64,000 nt of DNA from an uncultured bacterium (GTDB lineage Bacteria; Planctomycetota; UBA1135; GCA-002686595). Shown here one piece after another: positions 17,643 through 27,621 of the stretch; the first letter of the stretch is position 1; each line of letters opens with the position of its first letter. Location: assembly GCA_937896235.1 (NCBI GenBank), contig CALBMX010000033.1, forward strand, positions 1 through 64,000, in the 5' to 3' direction. Under the pieces are notes generated by a model. The model did not search any database. It saw nothing but the letters and a program-made list of their open reading frames with translations, and was not told the DNA's origin. A program made the position numbers and the translations under genes.

Positions 17643-19052
17643 CTACTGCCCGGCTGGAGTCGTAACTCCACCACGGATGACTCCCGAGAAGGGCAGCTCG
17701 ATGGTCTCCTTCGCGGGATGCCCGATTTGGACCTCAACGAAGCCCCGGAACGAGCCGTTGCCCTCTTGTTCGATACCCAAAAGCGTCAAAGACATCGTCC
17801 AATCGCCCGTTGCCTCCTCACGCATCCAGCTGACTTCGAAGTCGTCCGCGTACTGGAACTCAGTGCCATAGGCCTTGAGCTCAGTCTTCGGGGCCGTATC
17901 CAGGGAGAAGTCATCGGCGGTCACCTTGAGCACCGAGGTGCGCGTGGCCACTTGACCGGGTCGCAGCAGACCAAAGCTCACACTCGGCGGATTCAGAGCC
18001 ACAGGGCCGAGCACCTGACCAGTGATGAAGAGGATCGCATCAAAGAAAATCGGTGAGCCGTCTGCCATGGTCTTGTCCGGCTGCTGGATGTTGCTGACCA
18101 GCTTGATAGCGCGGTTCAAGTTTCCCTCGGGTAGATTCGGGCCGCCCTCGACATTGACAACCCAACGGGTGCTCATGCCATTCTCGTCGGGTGCATCGGG
18201 CTTGAGGTCAACGCGCATTTCGCGAAGGGGAACGTTCTCATCGATGGACAATTTAAACTTGCCGTAGGCCTCGCTCGTAATGATGACCTGTCCTTTGCGA
18301 ACATCGGCCGACTTCATCTGGGTGAAGTTGATCGAGCGAGGAGTCATCGTCAAGGCGGGCATCACATTGGCGTGTAGGCTGAAGACCATGCCGCCGCGAG
18401 GGTCGTTGGTCATTAGGGTGATGTTGCTCTGGACTTGGTTCGACTTACTTGTCGTGTCAAAAGTCGACTCAATCCCGAACTTGACTCCAGCGGGAATCGC
18501 CTCACCCATTTGGTAGGGACGAGAGACGCCCTCCTCGTCAAAGACGACAAGCTCTGCTCGTGTACAGCCGCAGCTCTTGTTCAAGCTGTTGATGACAAGG
18601 GGCTCCTCGCCGTTGCTCTCCGCGTGGAAAGTGTAGCGCTCGACCGCCCCTTGAATCAACGAGCCAAAGTCCTTCGAGTTGGCACCGGCGGGAAAGGTCA
18701 CGCCGCCCTTGCCGATGGGCGCTTTGCTGGCCTGAACTGGAGAGGGGCCGACCTGCGGCACCCCTGTAACCTGTGGCCCAACGATCCCAGATGAAGAGCC
18801 CGCACTAGGGCGAGGCTTGACCTTGATGCCACCACCAAGTTTAGAACCCAGTCGACGGGGACCTCCCAGCGCCGGCTTCTCAATCTTTTGAGGTTTGGCC
18901 TTGGGCGCTTCGACGACCTCTTCTTTGGCCTTTTCGACGACCTCCTTGGTGGTCTCCTTGGCGGGCTTGCTGTCTTGGAATGAAAAGGCAAGAGTTGCCG
19001 AGCCGATTAGGACCAGACCGAAGGTTGTGAACGCTTTGAAGTTGCGATGCAT
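17643..19052 (-). CDS. Secreted DUF1573 protein
   Basis: A 469-residue exported protein. The ATG at 19052 gives a signal peptide (MHRNFKAFTTFGLVLIGSATLAFS); 61 more codons are open upstream but look non-coding. A long low-complexity Lys/Glu/Pro segment (about 26-75) follows, then a DUF1573 domain (about 105-200) with its hallmark CGC motif (NKSCGCTRAEL) and the phrase FGSLIQGAVERYTF, and then about 250 further residues of beta-rich sequence. DUF1573 proteins are common in Planctomycetota and Bacteroidota; their function is unknown, and they resemble Ig-like ASH/MSP domains. It lies next to a second DUF1573 gene. Confidence 0.85.
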   Translation of the reverse strand: MHRNFKAFTTFGLVLIGSATLAFSFQDSKPAKETTKEVVEKAKEEVVEAPKAKPQKIEKPALGGPRRLGSKLGGGIKVKPRPSAGSSSGIVGPQVTGVPQVGPSPVQASKAPIGKGGVTFPAGANSKDFGSLIQGAVERYTFHAESNGEEPLVINSLNKSCGCTRAELVVFDEEGVSRPYQMGEAIPAGVKFGIESTFDTTSKSNQVQSNITLMTNDPRGGMVFSLHANVMPALTMTPRSINFTQMKSADVRKGQVIITSEAYGKFKLSIDENVPLREMRVDLKPDAPDENGMSTRWVVNVEGGPNLPEGNLNRAIKLVSNIQQPDKTMADGSPIFFDAILFITGQVLGPVALNPPSVSFGLLRPGQVATRTSVLKVTADDFSLDTAPKTELKAYGTEFQYADDFEVSWMREEATGDWTMSLTLLGIEQEGNGSFRGFVEVQIGHPAKETIELPFSGVIRGGVTTPAGQ

Positions 19053-19264
19053 AAGAAGTGGAGTGCGGGGCGAAATGGAGTCTTGGGAGCTTTTCGCTCC
19101 GAGCAAGGAGGTGAAGTCTAGCCCCACAATCGGATCGGGGCTACATCCGGGTGCAAGGTACATGTTAAGGCGGTACGCCTTAGCGTACGCGGGATCCCCT
19201 AAATTGTTAGTGGAAGCTCCCCACCCCTTGCGCAAAAACTTTGCGGACGTAGGAGTGGACGCGC

Positions 19265-20590
19265 CTAGGGCTGCAGGATTACTTGAAAAATCAAAACAAT
19301 CGGCTCGAGTGCACCCTTGGCGCCCGGGAAGCTAACTTCGACCCTCCCTCCTAGGCGGTTTTCCCCCTCGCCACGAAAACCCAAAGCCGAGACCTCGAGA
19401 TCCCAGGCCCCGAAGGAGCCGGGCAATAGGGCCCTCTTCGGGCTCACCTGCGCCTGGCTCTCCGGCGTAATGCGTCGCATCGTCGGCGTAAATTTAGAGG
19501 CGTGTTTCAGTTCACCCCCCTCTGGATCGGTGATCCTCACCACGGGCTCGCCACTGAAAAAGTCCGCAGCGGCTTCGGGATCATAGCACTCGATACGAAC
19601 CGAGGTGGAGGTCACCTCATCCGGCCGCAAGAACCCGAAGGACATATAGCTAACATCAGGCGCGATCGGAGCCAGAACCGTCGCCGTAACCCACTCGTCG
19701 AAGAAGTGCGTAAGGGGCCTCTCGTTATCCATCTTTTGGCCAGCGGCCGGTGCACCGTCCAAGCTTGGAGCGTCTTCCCTAGCGCTAGACCTCTTAGGTG
19801 CAGCGGCCGTGGTGTCCGACTCGACAGGTCCAATATCCGGGAGGGGGACATCGGACTCGAGCATCAACGGAATCATCATGACCCCCATCGGAACTCCCGG
19901 CTCCAGAGTTGTCGTTAGCGTCCAACTCGTGGCGCTCGAAGCCCCGGGGAGGTCTGGGCTCAGCGCGATCGAGACGCCGGGTGGGAGCTCGCGCTTCGGC
20001 TTCCACTTTAGGGCGAACGATGCGCCCGTTCCACTCGTGATCCGAGCTGTTTTCGAGACGGGCTCAGAGAGAAACACGCGCCCAAATGCCAGCGGGTCCT
20101 CCGAAACTAGAAGCCATGGCTTGATCGTGACGCCGACCTCGAGCGTGTGACCTCCCAAGGGATCGTCGCTATAGACTTCGACGGTTTTTTTCTCGTACCC
20201 ATCCCGGTCGCGGCTATCGAATCGAGCCACGATCTCGACTCGCGTCCCGGGGGGAAGGTCCTCTTCGTAGACAAGGGGCCGAAAGCTGCCGTCGTTGGAG
20301 ACGATTCGCGATTCGACCACTGTGCAGCCACAGCTCGCATGGACGCGCTTGATGTGCAGCGGCGTAGTGCCCGAGCTAATCAACGGAAAGACGACCTCAC
20401 GCACGGCGCCTTGCCAAATCTCACCGAAATCGACTGTGCGCCGGGCTAGGTGCAGACGAGGTCCCTCTTCCGCACCGATTTGAGCGGGAATCTCGGGAGT
20501 AAGGGCAAACAGCGACGGGGCTGCAACCTTGGCCTCCGAACAGGCCCCCAAGAAGACGAGCAGGGAGGTGGCGATCAATAACTTCCTCAT
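19265..20590 (-). CDS. DUF1573 lipoprotein
   Basis: A 441-residue lipoprotein counted from the ATG at 20590 (MRKLLIATSLLVFLGAC, lipid-modified Cys at 17). The DUF1573 domain (about 45-150) opens with RRTVDFGEIWQGAVREVVFPL and contains the hallmark ASCGCTVVESR. A Pro/Ala/Ser linker (about 260-290) splits the chain, and a second beta-rich half follows. It shares domain logic with the DUF1573 protein downstream (CGC motif, similar strand spacing), so they are likely distant paralogues working in the same compartment. The gap between the two genes is 212 bases. Confidence 0.85.
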   Translation of the reverse strand: MRKLLIATSLLVFLGACSEAKVAAPSLFALTPEIPAQIGAEEGPRLHLARRTVDFGEIWQGAVREVVFPLISSGTTPLHIKRVHASCGCTVVESRIVSNDGSFRPLVYEEDLPPGTRVEIVARFDSRDRDGYEKKTVEVYSDDPLGGHTLEVGVTIKPWLLVSEDPLAFGRVFLSEPVSKTARITSGTGASFALKWKPKRELPPGVSIALSPDLPGASSATSWTLTTTLEPGVPMGVMMIPLMLESDVPLPDIGPVESDTTAAAPKRSSAREDAPSLDGAPAAGQKMDNERPLTHFFDEWVTATVLAPIAPDVSYMSFGFLRPDEVTSTSVRIECYDPEAAADFFSGEPVVRITDPEGGELKHASKFTPTMRRITPESQAQVSPKRALLPGSFGAWDLEVSALGFRGEGENRLGGRVEVSFPGAKGALEPIVLIFQVILQP

Positions 20591-20883
20591 AGTTAGGGGA
20601 TCATATCCCAACACCTCCCGGAGTGAGGTTCAAAACAGGTCCACCCCAACCATCGGATTCTGGACCCTCAGGAATCAATGCAGAAGTTTGACTCCATCAG
20701 CGCCTATGTAAAAACCGATAGAGAGTTCGAGGCGCAAGGGCTGCCGAGACCCCTTTGGAGCAGCCCTAATCGCACCTCAACCCCTGTAAACCTCCGAGTT
20801 CGGAGTACGTGGATACCGAGTCGCAAAGCCATCTTCCAAACCACCGTTTGGGATTCGCTCCTTTCGACTTATTCTGCGGGCCT

Positions 20884-21513
20884 ATGAACACCAAGAAATC
20901 ACCTATCTGCACCTCCCTCGCTAGCGCTGCCGCTTTCGGTCTATGTATGTCTTGCATCTCTGCACCCACGCCAGAAGAGCTGCTTGCCACAGGTTTCCGC
21001 TCGCCCTCTCAGGCCTTCGGGACACTCCAGACCGCAATCGCTGGAGACCATATTGACATGGGGTACCGCTGCTTCACGGATAGCTTTAAGGCTAGCAATG
21101 GCATGGACAACATGGTCTGGCAAGCTGCCTGGACTCAAATGCTCCAAAAGACTCCTAGCATGCGCCACCTCTCGGAAGCCGAGATTGTCGACAAGCGCGA
21201 GCTTGCACCAAACCGCGTCGAGTTGATCGTCGAGCTCGACTCCATGTTTGTGAATGTCAGAGCGCGCGTGATCCTCGTTCGCGAGGACTTCTTCGAAGCC
21301 TACCGCGGCGAAGAGGTCTACTTCGACGGCTTTCGCTCCTTCGATGACTTCCTCTTTGTGCAAGAGGAGACGCCCTCCGACCTAGTCACCTTCATCACAG
21401 TGCCCGAGGGAAAAGCGAAAGACGAGATCACCGAGATTCGCATCGGACAGGATTGGCACATCGACTCCTTTGAAGTCCTAGACGAAACAACTGCTTCTCA
21501 CTCAACTCCCTGA
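20884..21513 (+). CDS. Lipoprotein of unknown function
   Basis: A 209-residue protein from the ATG at 20884, which starts a signal sequence (about 1-22, ending FGLCMSCIS) with two candidate lipid-modified cysteines. Codons upstream of this ATG remain open but do not look like protein. The mature part begins with SPSQAFGTLQTAIAGDHIDMGYRCFTDSFK, a pattern like NTF2/SnoaL-type small domains in which a helix pair precedes a curved sheet; this is only a suggestion. It is followed 48 bases later by ppdK on the same strand. Confidence 0.7.
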   Translation: MNTKKSPICTSLASAAAFGLCMSCISAPTPEELLATGFRSPSQAFGTLQTAIAGDHIDMGYRCFTDSFKASNGMDNMVWQAAWTQMLQKTPSMRHLSEAEIVDKRELAPNRVELIVELDSMFVNVRARVILVREDFFEAYRGEEVYFDGFRSFDDFLFVQEETPSDLVTFITVPEGKAKDEITEIRIGQDWHIDSFEVLDETTASHSTP

Positions 21514-21551
21514 CCCCCCCACCAAAAGCAATCGGCGCGTTTGTGCCACCT

Positions 21552-21555
21552 GGAG
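21552..21555 (+). promoter_or_regulatory. Ribosome binding site of ppdK
   Basis: GGAG lies 6 bases before the ATG at 21562. It decides the start over the in-frame TTG at 21541. It is one of the few clear Shine-Dalgarno sequences in the window. Confidence 0.6.
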
Positions 21556-21561
21556 ATCGCT

Positions 21562-24306
21562 ATGGCAAAACCAACCGGACCGTCACGTATCGTACCCAAC
21601 CACGTCTACTACTTTGACGACAAGGGCGCCGACGGCAATAAAGACATGAAGGACATCCTCGGCGGCAAGGGTGCGAACCTCGCCGAGATGTGCGCCTTGG
21701 GTTTGCCGGTTCCTCCGGGCTTCACGATCTCCTCGGAAGTTTGTAGCTACTACAGCCAGCACAATGGCCGTTTCCCCGACATGCTGCGCGACGAGCTTGT
21801 CCTGGCGATGGGCAGGATGGAAGTGGCGCTCGGAAAGGAATTTGGGTCTTCTGAGAATCCGCTTCTCTTGTCGGTTCGCTCCGGAGCCCGCGTCTCCATG
21901 CCCGGCATGATGGACACCGTTCTTAACCTGGGGCTAAACGACGCTTCCGTCGAGGGCCTTGCGAAGCGTTCGGGCAACGAGCGATTCGCTTGGGATAGCT
22001 ATCGCCGCTTTGTGCAGATGTTTTCGGATGTAGTGCTCGAGATTGGGCCGGACCCAGGGGAGCACACCAACCCGTTCTCGCTCGCGCTTCGGAAGCTCAA
22101 GAAGGCGAGGGGAGTTGAGAACGCGATTGACCTCAAGGTCGTCGACCTCAAGAAAATCGTTGCCACCTTCAAGGAGATCGTACTCCGTCGCACGGGCGAA
22201 GCGTTCCCCGATAAACCATCGGATCAACTCTGGGCTGCGATTGGAGCCGTCTTTGGATCGTGGAACAACGATCGCGCGATCGCCTACCGCACAATGCACC
22301 ATATCCCGGGGGACTGGGGAACCGCCGTCACTGTCATGGCGATGGTCTTCGGGAACATGGGAAAAGATTCCGGCACGGGTGTCGCCTTTACGCGTGACCC
22401 CGCCAATGGCGAGAAGCGCTTTTATGGGGAGTTCCTCATGAATGCCCAAGGGGAAGACGTCGTGGCCGGGATCCGGACACCGGAAAAAATCGAGAAGCTC
22501 GAGAAGCTGGCGCCCACGGCATATAAACAGCTCCTACGCATTCAAAAGAAGCTCGAGCGGCACTACCGAGATATGCAGGATCTCGAATTCACGATCGAAA
22601 GCGGGCGCCTATTTATGCTGCAGTGCCGCACAGGTAAGCGCACGGGATTTGCCTCCGTCCGGATTGCCGTAGATATGGTTCGCGAGCGCCTCATCTCAAA
22701 GCAGGAGGCACTCATGCGGGTGGACCCCGAGGGACTCAACCAGCTTCTGCAACCCGTCTTTGATCCAAAGCAGCTCACTGCGGCCAAGAGGGCCGGGCTA
22801 CTCCTTACCAAGGGGCTAAATGCTGGTCCCGGCGCGGCCTCTGGCATTGTCTGCTTCCACTCCGCAGATGCCGTCAAATTGAATTCAAAGGGGCATGACG
22901 TGCTTCTCGTTCGCGAGGAGACCTCGCCCGAAGACATTCGCGGCATGGAGGCGTCCAAAGGAATCCTGACTGCGCGCGGTGGAATGACAAGTCACGCGGC
23001 GCTAGTCGCAAGGCAAATGGGCAAGGTGTGTATTGCCGGTGCGGGCGAATGCCTGATCGACTACAAGAAGGCACGCATGATCGTCAACGGCGTGGTCATC
23101 AAGGAGGGCGAAAAACTGTCGCTTGATGGGACCACCGGCGAGGTCTACTCCGGTGCAATCTCAACCTCACCATCCGAGGTCCTTCGCCACCTGTTCGGCA
23201 AGGGGCGTAAGAAGAAGGCAACCCCTTCGGTTGAGGCTTACACGAAGCTCATGTCTTGGGCGGATGAGTTCCGCACGCTAGGCGTTCGCACGAATGCCGA
23301 CCAACCCGATCAATGCCATACGGCAATCGCCTTCGGGGCGGAAGGTGTAGGCCTTACCCGCACCGAGCACATGTTCTTCGGAGGGCGCAAGATCGACTCT
23401 GTTCGGGAGATGATCTTGGCTTCGGATGAGGTTGGTCGAAACAAAGCGTTGCGCAAGTTACTCCCTCTGCAACGAAAGGATTTCGAAGGGATTTTTAAGG
23501 CGATGGAAGATCGGCCTGTGACGATCCGGACGCTGGATCCCCCGCTGCACGAGTTCCTCCCCCACGAACCCCAAAAGATGCGTGCTCTGGCCAAGGACCT
23601 CGGGATCACTGCGAAAGCCCTCGGCGCAAAGATCGCCAGCTTGCAGGAGTTCAACCCGATGCTGGGACACCGCGGATGCCGCCTTGGGATTACCTATCCA
23701 GAGATCACGCGCATGCAGGCAACCGCACTTTTTGAGGCGGCCTGCAACGTTGCGAAAGAGACGGGGATTATGCCTCGACCCGAGATCATGATCCCACTTA
23801 TCAGCACTGCAAAAGAGCTTGAGCTGCAAGCCGCAATCGTGCACGAGGTCGCCTCGGAGGTCTTCACGAAAATGCGCTTCAGTGTCCCGTATATGATCGG
23901 CACAATGATCGAACTTCCACGTGCCGCGCTAACCGCCGGAGAGATCGCGAAGACGGCTGAGTTCTTTAGCTTCGGCACCAACGATCTAACTCAGACGACC
24001 TATGGCATTAGCCGAGATGACGGGGGCAGCTTTGTACCTGAGTACATCGAAAAGGAGATCATGCCCGAGGATCCATTTGCGACCCTTGACGGCGCGGGAG
24101 TCGGACGCTTGATGGAGATTGCATGCGCCGACGGTCGGCGAACCCGCCGCGGTATGAAGCTGGGCATCTGTGGTGAGCATGGTGGCGATCCGAAGTCGAT
24201 TCAAATCTGCCAGGACCTAGGCCTGGACTACGTCTCGTGTTCTCCCTATCGGGTGCCCATTGCGCGCCTCGCCGCTGCGCAAGCGGCGATTGCAAGGTCG
24301 CTCTAG
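21562..24306 (+). CDS. ppdK: Pyruvate, phosphate dikinase
   Basis: A 914-residue enzyme interconverting pyruvate, ATP and phosphate with phosphoenolpyruvate, AMP and pyrophosphate. The N-terminal ATP-grasp domain (about 1-340, LGGKGANLAEMCALGLPVPPG; SVRSGARVSMPGMMDT) is followed by the swivelling phosphohistidine domain with the target His478 in GGMTSHAALVARQ and the C-terminal PEP-binding barrel (about 510-910) with EGVGLTRTEHMFF, FGTNDLTQTTYG, and catalytic Cys870 in GICGEHGG. Length is close to that of bacterial PPDK. The ATG at 21562 has a GGAG box. It may serve gluconeogenesis or pyrophosphate-linked glycolysis. A strong terminator follows at 24329. Confidence 0.98.
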   Translation: MAKPTGPSRIVPNHVYYFDDKGADGNKDMKDILGGKGANLAEMCALGLPVPPGFTISSEVCSYYSQHNGRFPDMLRDELVLAMGRMEVALGKEFGSSENPLLLSVRSGARVSMPGMMDTVLNLGLNDASVEGLAKRSGNERFAWDSYRRFVQMFSDVVLEIGPDPGEHTNPFSLALRKLKKARGVENAIDLKVVDLKKIVATFKEIVLRRTGEAFPDKPSDQLWAAIGAVFGSWNNDRAIAYRTMHHIPGDWGTAVTVMAMVFGNMGKDSGTGVAFTRDPANGEKRFYGEFLMNAQGEDVVAGIRTPEKIEKLEKLAPTAYKQLLRIQKKLERHYRDMQDLEFTIESGRLFMLQCRTGKRTGFASVRIAVDMVRERLISKQEALMRVDPEGLNQLLQPVFDPKQLTAAKRAGLLLTKGLNAGPGAASGIVCFHSADAVKLNSKGHDVLLVREETSPEDIRGMEASKGILTARGGMTSHAALVARQMGKVCIAGAGECLIDYKKARMIVNGVVIKEGEKLSLDGTTGEVYSGAISTSPSEVLRHLFGKGRKKKATPSVEAYTKLMSWADEFRTLGVRTNADQPDQCHTAIAFGAEGVGLTRTEHMFFGGRKIDSVREMILASDEVGRNKALRKLLPLQRKDFEGIFKAMEDRPVTIRTLDPPLHEFLPHEPQKMRALAKDLGITAKALGAKIASLQEFNPMLGHRGCRLGITYPEITRMQATALFEAACNVAKETGIMPRPEIMIPLISTAKELELQAAIVHEVASEVFTKMRFSVPYMIGTMIELPRAALTAGEIAKTAEFFSFGTNDLTQTTYGISRDDGGSFVPEYIEKEIMPEDPFATLDGAGVGRLMEIACADGRRTRRGMKLGICGEHGGDPKSIQICQDLGLDYVSCSPYRVPIARLAAAQAAIARSL

Positions 24307-24328
24307 CCGCCAATCTTTGGGACAGCTA

Positions 24329-24363
24329 GACAAGCGCGTGACCTTCTTGGTCGCGCGCTTGTC
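24329..24363 (+). terminator. Rho-independent terminator of ppdK
   Basis: A 15-pair stem (one T-G wobble) with a TTCTT loop is followed by TCTTTAC. It begins 23 bases after the ppdK stop. Confidence 0.8.
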
Positions 24364-24480
24364 TCTTTACAGCCTCGGAATCCGAGATTGCACGCTTGCA
24401 AGATCAGAGCGGTTCCCCCACTTTGGACTCCCCCGTCTTCACGACGAATCTCCAGATCCCCTAGTCCACCCCCCTTGCGC

Positions 24481-25605
24481 ATGTTCCAAACTCCCTCCCT
24501 TCGCACAGCCTTTCTAAGCGCGGCGGCGCTCGTCGTCGCGTCGCTCGCCATGACCGCCGGTGCATCCGCTCAATCGTGCCCAGGCGTTGGCCAAACCTTC
24601 TGGAAAAACGACACCCTGCCCGACGTCCCAACAGGACCGATCTCCGTCAGTGTCATCCCTGGCCTCTGTGAAGGTGAAGGTGCAGCGACCGTCTTCAACT
24701 TGATCCCGGGCTCCCCTCTGCAAAAGATGACGCAGGTCGTCGTTCCCTTTGGGTCTGCGGGAGGTGCGTCGGGAGCTACGGCTGCCGTCAACCTTCAGAT
24801 CTTCGACGGCGTGACGTTTTCAGGTCCACAAAACACACCGACGTTAGGACCGCTCGTTTTTGACCTTAGCACAGCCACGGGCAGCAACCTCCAGGTCACC
24901 TCAACAGCCTTGAATGCATTCGACCTGTCGAGTTTTAACGTGACGGTCGGGGCGAGCGGACTTGGAAACTTCGTCGTTGCTTTCATTATGGAGATCAACC
25001 CAAACGGCAGCTGTGCCACCGGCTTCACCTCTAACTTTTTCACTGACAACAGCCAAGTCGGCTTCTTCTGTAATCCCGTCATTACGCCGGAGAAGACGAG
25101 CTTGATGCTAATCCAGGGCCAAGGCTGGACCGACGGTGCAAAAGCTACCGTTAGCGGCGTCTCGCTCTGCCCATTTTTCTTCGCTGGCATTTGGGCGATC
25201 CGGGCATGTACGGAGGACGCGGGGCCCGTGAACCCGCTCCAAGTTTCTGCGGCCACCTCTTCAACTCCTCCGGGTGGCTTCTTTAGCCTTACGTTCCACG
25301 CTCCAGGGTTTCAGGGCGTTCCCTACATCGCCGCAGCTTCCTTTGGCAACTCACCAGGCACACCAACAGCCTACGGGACCGTCCCATTGAACTTCGACGG
25401 GCTCATGTCACTCAGCATGTCACTCCCCAGCATCTTCGTCAATTTCGCTGGCATGATCGGTCCAACCGGAGACTCTCCCGGCCTGATCTTTATCCCAGCG
25501 GATCCGGGCCTTATCGGACTCTCATTCTACGTTGGCTTCGTGACACTTCCCCCGCCCGGAATCCCCTGGGGGATCTCCGACTCTCTATTGCTCTCGATTC
25601 TCTAG
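24481..25605 (+). CDS. Secreted protein of unknown function with planctomycete-type C-terminal domain
   Basis: A 374-residue exported protein. The ATG at 24481 starts a signal peptide (MFQTPSLRTAFLSAAALV ... ASAQ-SC). The rest is Gly/Ser/Thr/Pro-rich and beta-predicted, with repeated PGPISVSV/GAGG-like turns, few charged residues and six to eight cysteines. The C-terminal part (about 250-374) ends in ISDSLLLSIL, which resembles the terminal ISNAIQVDVLP of the metalloprotease at 33538-35931; both look like the same recurrent end module. No enzymatic motif is seen. The leader before the ATG is pyrimidine rich. A 19-pair perfect hairpin follows the stop. Confidence 0.75.
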   Translation: MFQTPSLRTAFLSAAALVVASLAMTAGASAQSCPGVGQTFWKNDTLPDVPTGPISVSVIPGLCEGEGAATVFNLIPGSPLQKMTQVVVPFGSAGGASGATAAVNLQIFDGVTFSGPQNTPTLGPLVFDLSTATGSNLQVTSTALNAFDLSSFNVTVGASGLGNFVVAFIMEINPNGSCATGFTSNFFTDNSQVGFFCNPVITPEKTSLMLIQGQGWTDGAKATVSGVSLCPFFFAGIWAIRACTEDAGPVNPLQVSAATSSTPPGGFFSLTFHAPGFQGVPYIAAASFGNSPGTPTAYGTVPLNFDGLMSLSMSLPSIFVNFAGMIGPTGDSPGLIFIPADPGLIGLSFYVGFVTLPPPGIPWGISDSLLLSIL

Positions 25606-25619
25606 GGGAGGATTTTGAA

Positions 25620-25666
25620 GCGGAGGGGCGGTCAGGTGCGAAGTTCACACCTGACCGCCCCTCCGC
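25620..25666. terminator. Strong hairpin between convergent genes (bidirectional terminator candidate)
   Basis: A perfect 19-pair stem (25620-25638 with 25648-25666) with a 9-base loop, 14 bases past the plus-strand stop and 26 bases short of the minus-strand stop. It has no long T-run, so termination may rely on the stem alone. Confidence 0.65.
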
Positions 25667-25692
25667 AATTCTAACCGCGAGATTACAGGCCC

Positions 25693-27396
25693 TTACTTCG
25701 GTGAGTCATCCCGACCCTTCCCGATGCTTGGCCACTCCAACGTGGACTCGATTTTCTCTTGCCCGCGCAGGAGCGTGATGACCTTCTTCGGCTCACCCTT
25801 TTGGAGCTCAGCCAGGATCTCGGGTTGCGTCTCAACCGTCACGCCATCAATCGAAATGATCACATCGCCAGTAAGCCAGCCCGCTTTGGCGGCCAGGCTG
25901 CCCTCGATGACGTCGTTGATGTTGTTCTCCTCGAGGTAGACCCCCATGGTGCGGCGATTCGACCTGCGCTGGGGACGCTCCGCAATCAGGTCCGTGCGGT
26001 CAAGCATGGTGTCGAGGTTGGCAATACCCAGCGCACCCACCGCGACCACAAGAGCTGAGTGGCGTTGAAACTCGGGGTTCACCTGGTCCACGGTGTCGTG
26101 CAAGGTGTGGTGCACATAGTTGTAGTCCAACACGTTTGCTTGATCCCAAAAGAAACCCGGTGCGCCATTTTGGGTGAACGAGGCGTGATCGCTCATCCCA
26201 AAAGTAGAGAGGCCTTTGTTCTCGCGGACGACAAATGGCATCTCGCTCTCGAGCTCTTTCAAAGGCCCGAACACCTCGTGCAGGTCGTCGATCAATGCTG
26301 CCGGACCTTGAATGCCCGAGAGATAGTTTCCGCCACCATCGTGAACGAGCACCGCACTGGTGTTCGCACAGACCTCGGGATGCGAACTGGCATAGGCCAC
26401 TGAGCCGAGCAACCCCTGCTCCTCACCACTCCAGAGCATAAATCGAATGGTTCGGCGCGGCTTCAAGCCGGACTTCATCAGCAGGCGCGCGGCCTCTAAA
26501 GTTGTCGCGCACCCAGTCCCATTATCCTGAGCGCCGACAGCGGCCCCCCACGAATCCAAATGGCCGCCAACAATGACGTACTCCTCTGGGAACTCGGTAC
26601 CGGTGATATCGGCAAAGACGTTGTACAGATCGATCGGTCCCTCGACAAAAGTGTGCTCGAGATTGAACTCGACCTCGACAACCTCCTGGGCTTCCAATCT
26701 CGCGGTCAGGTCGTCATAGCAGGTCGTCACCAAACGAATGCTGACGAGAGTGGGAAGGTTGTCCCACGAGATGCGGTGCCCGCCTCCAACGACGGGATTT
26801 CCGCCTCCATTCCGCAGCTCCCCAAGCATGCCAGCTTCGACCAGAAGAGCATCCAGCTCTTTACCCACGACTGTCTTGGGGCGCTCTTTGCGAGGGCGTC
26901 GAAGCACCCAAGCGCCCTCGTAGAGTGATGCGTCAAAGTTCTCGACTTCAACCGGCTCTAAAACAACACGGCCTCGGCTTGCCCCTGCGGTGCCCGCGCT
27001 CCAAGCGTTGGTGACAAAATCCAGCTCCACGCGTTCGGGCGCGACCAAAAAGCCGGTGTCCGTACCGCGGTCAAAACCTACGGGAAACGTGCCCCACTTT
27101 TCGAGGCTGGCCACGAGCCCGTAGGATTCGAAACGCTCTTTCGCCCAGACTCCTGCTTTGGTCAAACTCGTGGAGCCCGTCAGTCGTGGCCCAAAGGTTT
27201 CGGTCAGCTCGATCAGATGAGAGTCCACTTGGTTGTCCGACTTGGCCAGCTCGATCAGAACCTGCGCATCACTTGGACTTGCACCGATGGGGTCCGCAAT
27301 TTCCTGGGCGAGTGCCCCCGACGAGAAAATGCAGAGAGTGGAGAAGAGTAGAGGAGCAAGGGCCTTGGGATTCGGCATCATAAAAGCGTTTGTCAT
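25693..27396 (-). CDS. Secreted M28-family zinc metallopeptidase with C-terminal PDZ domain
   Basis: A 567-residue exported protein with a signal peptide (about 1-30, ending in LAQ-EI). A protease-associated segment (about 100-260) precedes the M28 catalytic domain (about 270-455), which shows the metal ligands in order: VGGHLDSWG (His, Asp), AQDNGTG (Asp), SGEEQGLLG (Glu pair), VHDGGG (Asp) and VHHTLHDT (His). It likely acts as an exported aminopeptidase or glutaminyl-cyclase-like hydrolase. The C-terminal PDZ-like domain (about 475-560, VIEGSLAAKAGWLTGDVIISIDG) may bind peptide tails. Start at ATG 27396; the ATG six codons in also fits. It is divergent to mqnB. Confidence 0.93.
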   Translation of the reverse strand: MTNAFMMPNPKALAPLLFSTLCIFSSGALAQEIADPIGASPSDAQVLIELAKSDNQVDSHLIELTETFGPRLTGSTSLTKAGVWAKERFESYGLVASLEKWGTFPVGFDRGTDTGFLVAPERVELDFVTNAWSAGTAGASRGRVVLEPVEVENFDASLYEGAWVLRRPRKERPKTVVGKELDALLVEAGMLGELRNGGGNPVVGGGHRISWDNLPTLVSIRLVTTCYDDLTARLEAQEVVEVEFNLEHTFVEGPIDLYNVFADITGTEFPEEYVIVGGHLDSWGAAVGAQDNGTGCATTLEAARLLMKSGLKPRRTIRFMLWSGEEQGLLGSVAYASSHPEVCANTSAVLVHDGGGNYLSGIQGPAALIDDLHEVFGPLKELESEMPFVVRENKGLSTFGMSDHASFTQNGAPGFFWDQANVLDYNYVHHTLHDTVDQVNPEFQRHSALVVAVGALGIANLDTMLDRTDLIAERPQRRSNRRTMGVYLEENNINDVIEGSLAAKAGWLTGDVIISIDGVTVETQPEILAELQKGEPKKVITLLRGQEKIESTLEWPSIGKGRDDSPK

Positions 27397-27621
27397 CGTG
27401 TTTCCGAGAGTGGCATTCCGTGAGTCTCCCCACCTGTAGGCGCAAATATTGGGGAGATGCTCGCCCGTGGGTGCCTATCGGACGGGAAATCGCGGTGGAC
27501 GCAAAGATAATTCTTGCCGCCGAACATCCCGAATGCACTGTCTGTACATAAGGCCTTCACAAAGGCGGGCCCCAATCAGCTACTGTTTCCCAGCTTTTAC
27601 GCCTTCCCCGACTCTCCCCGA

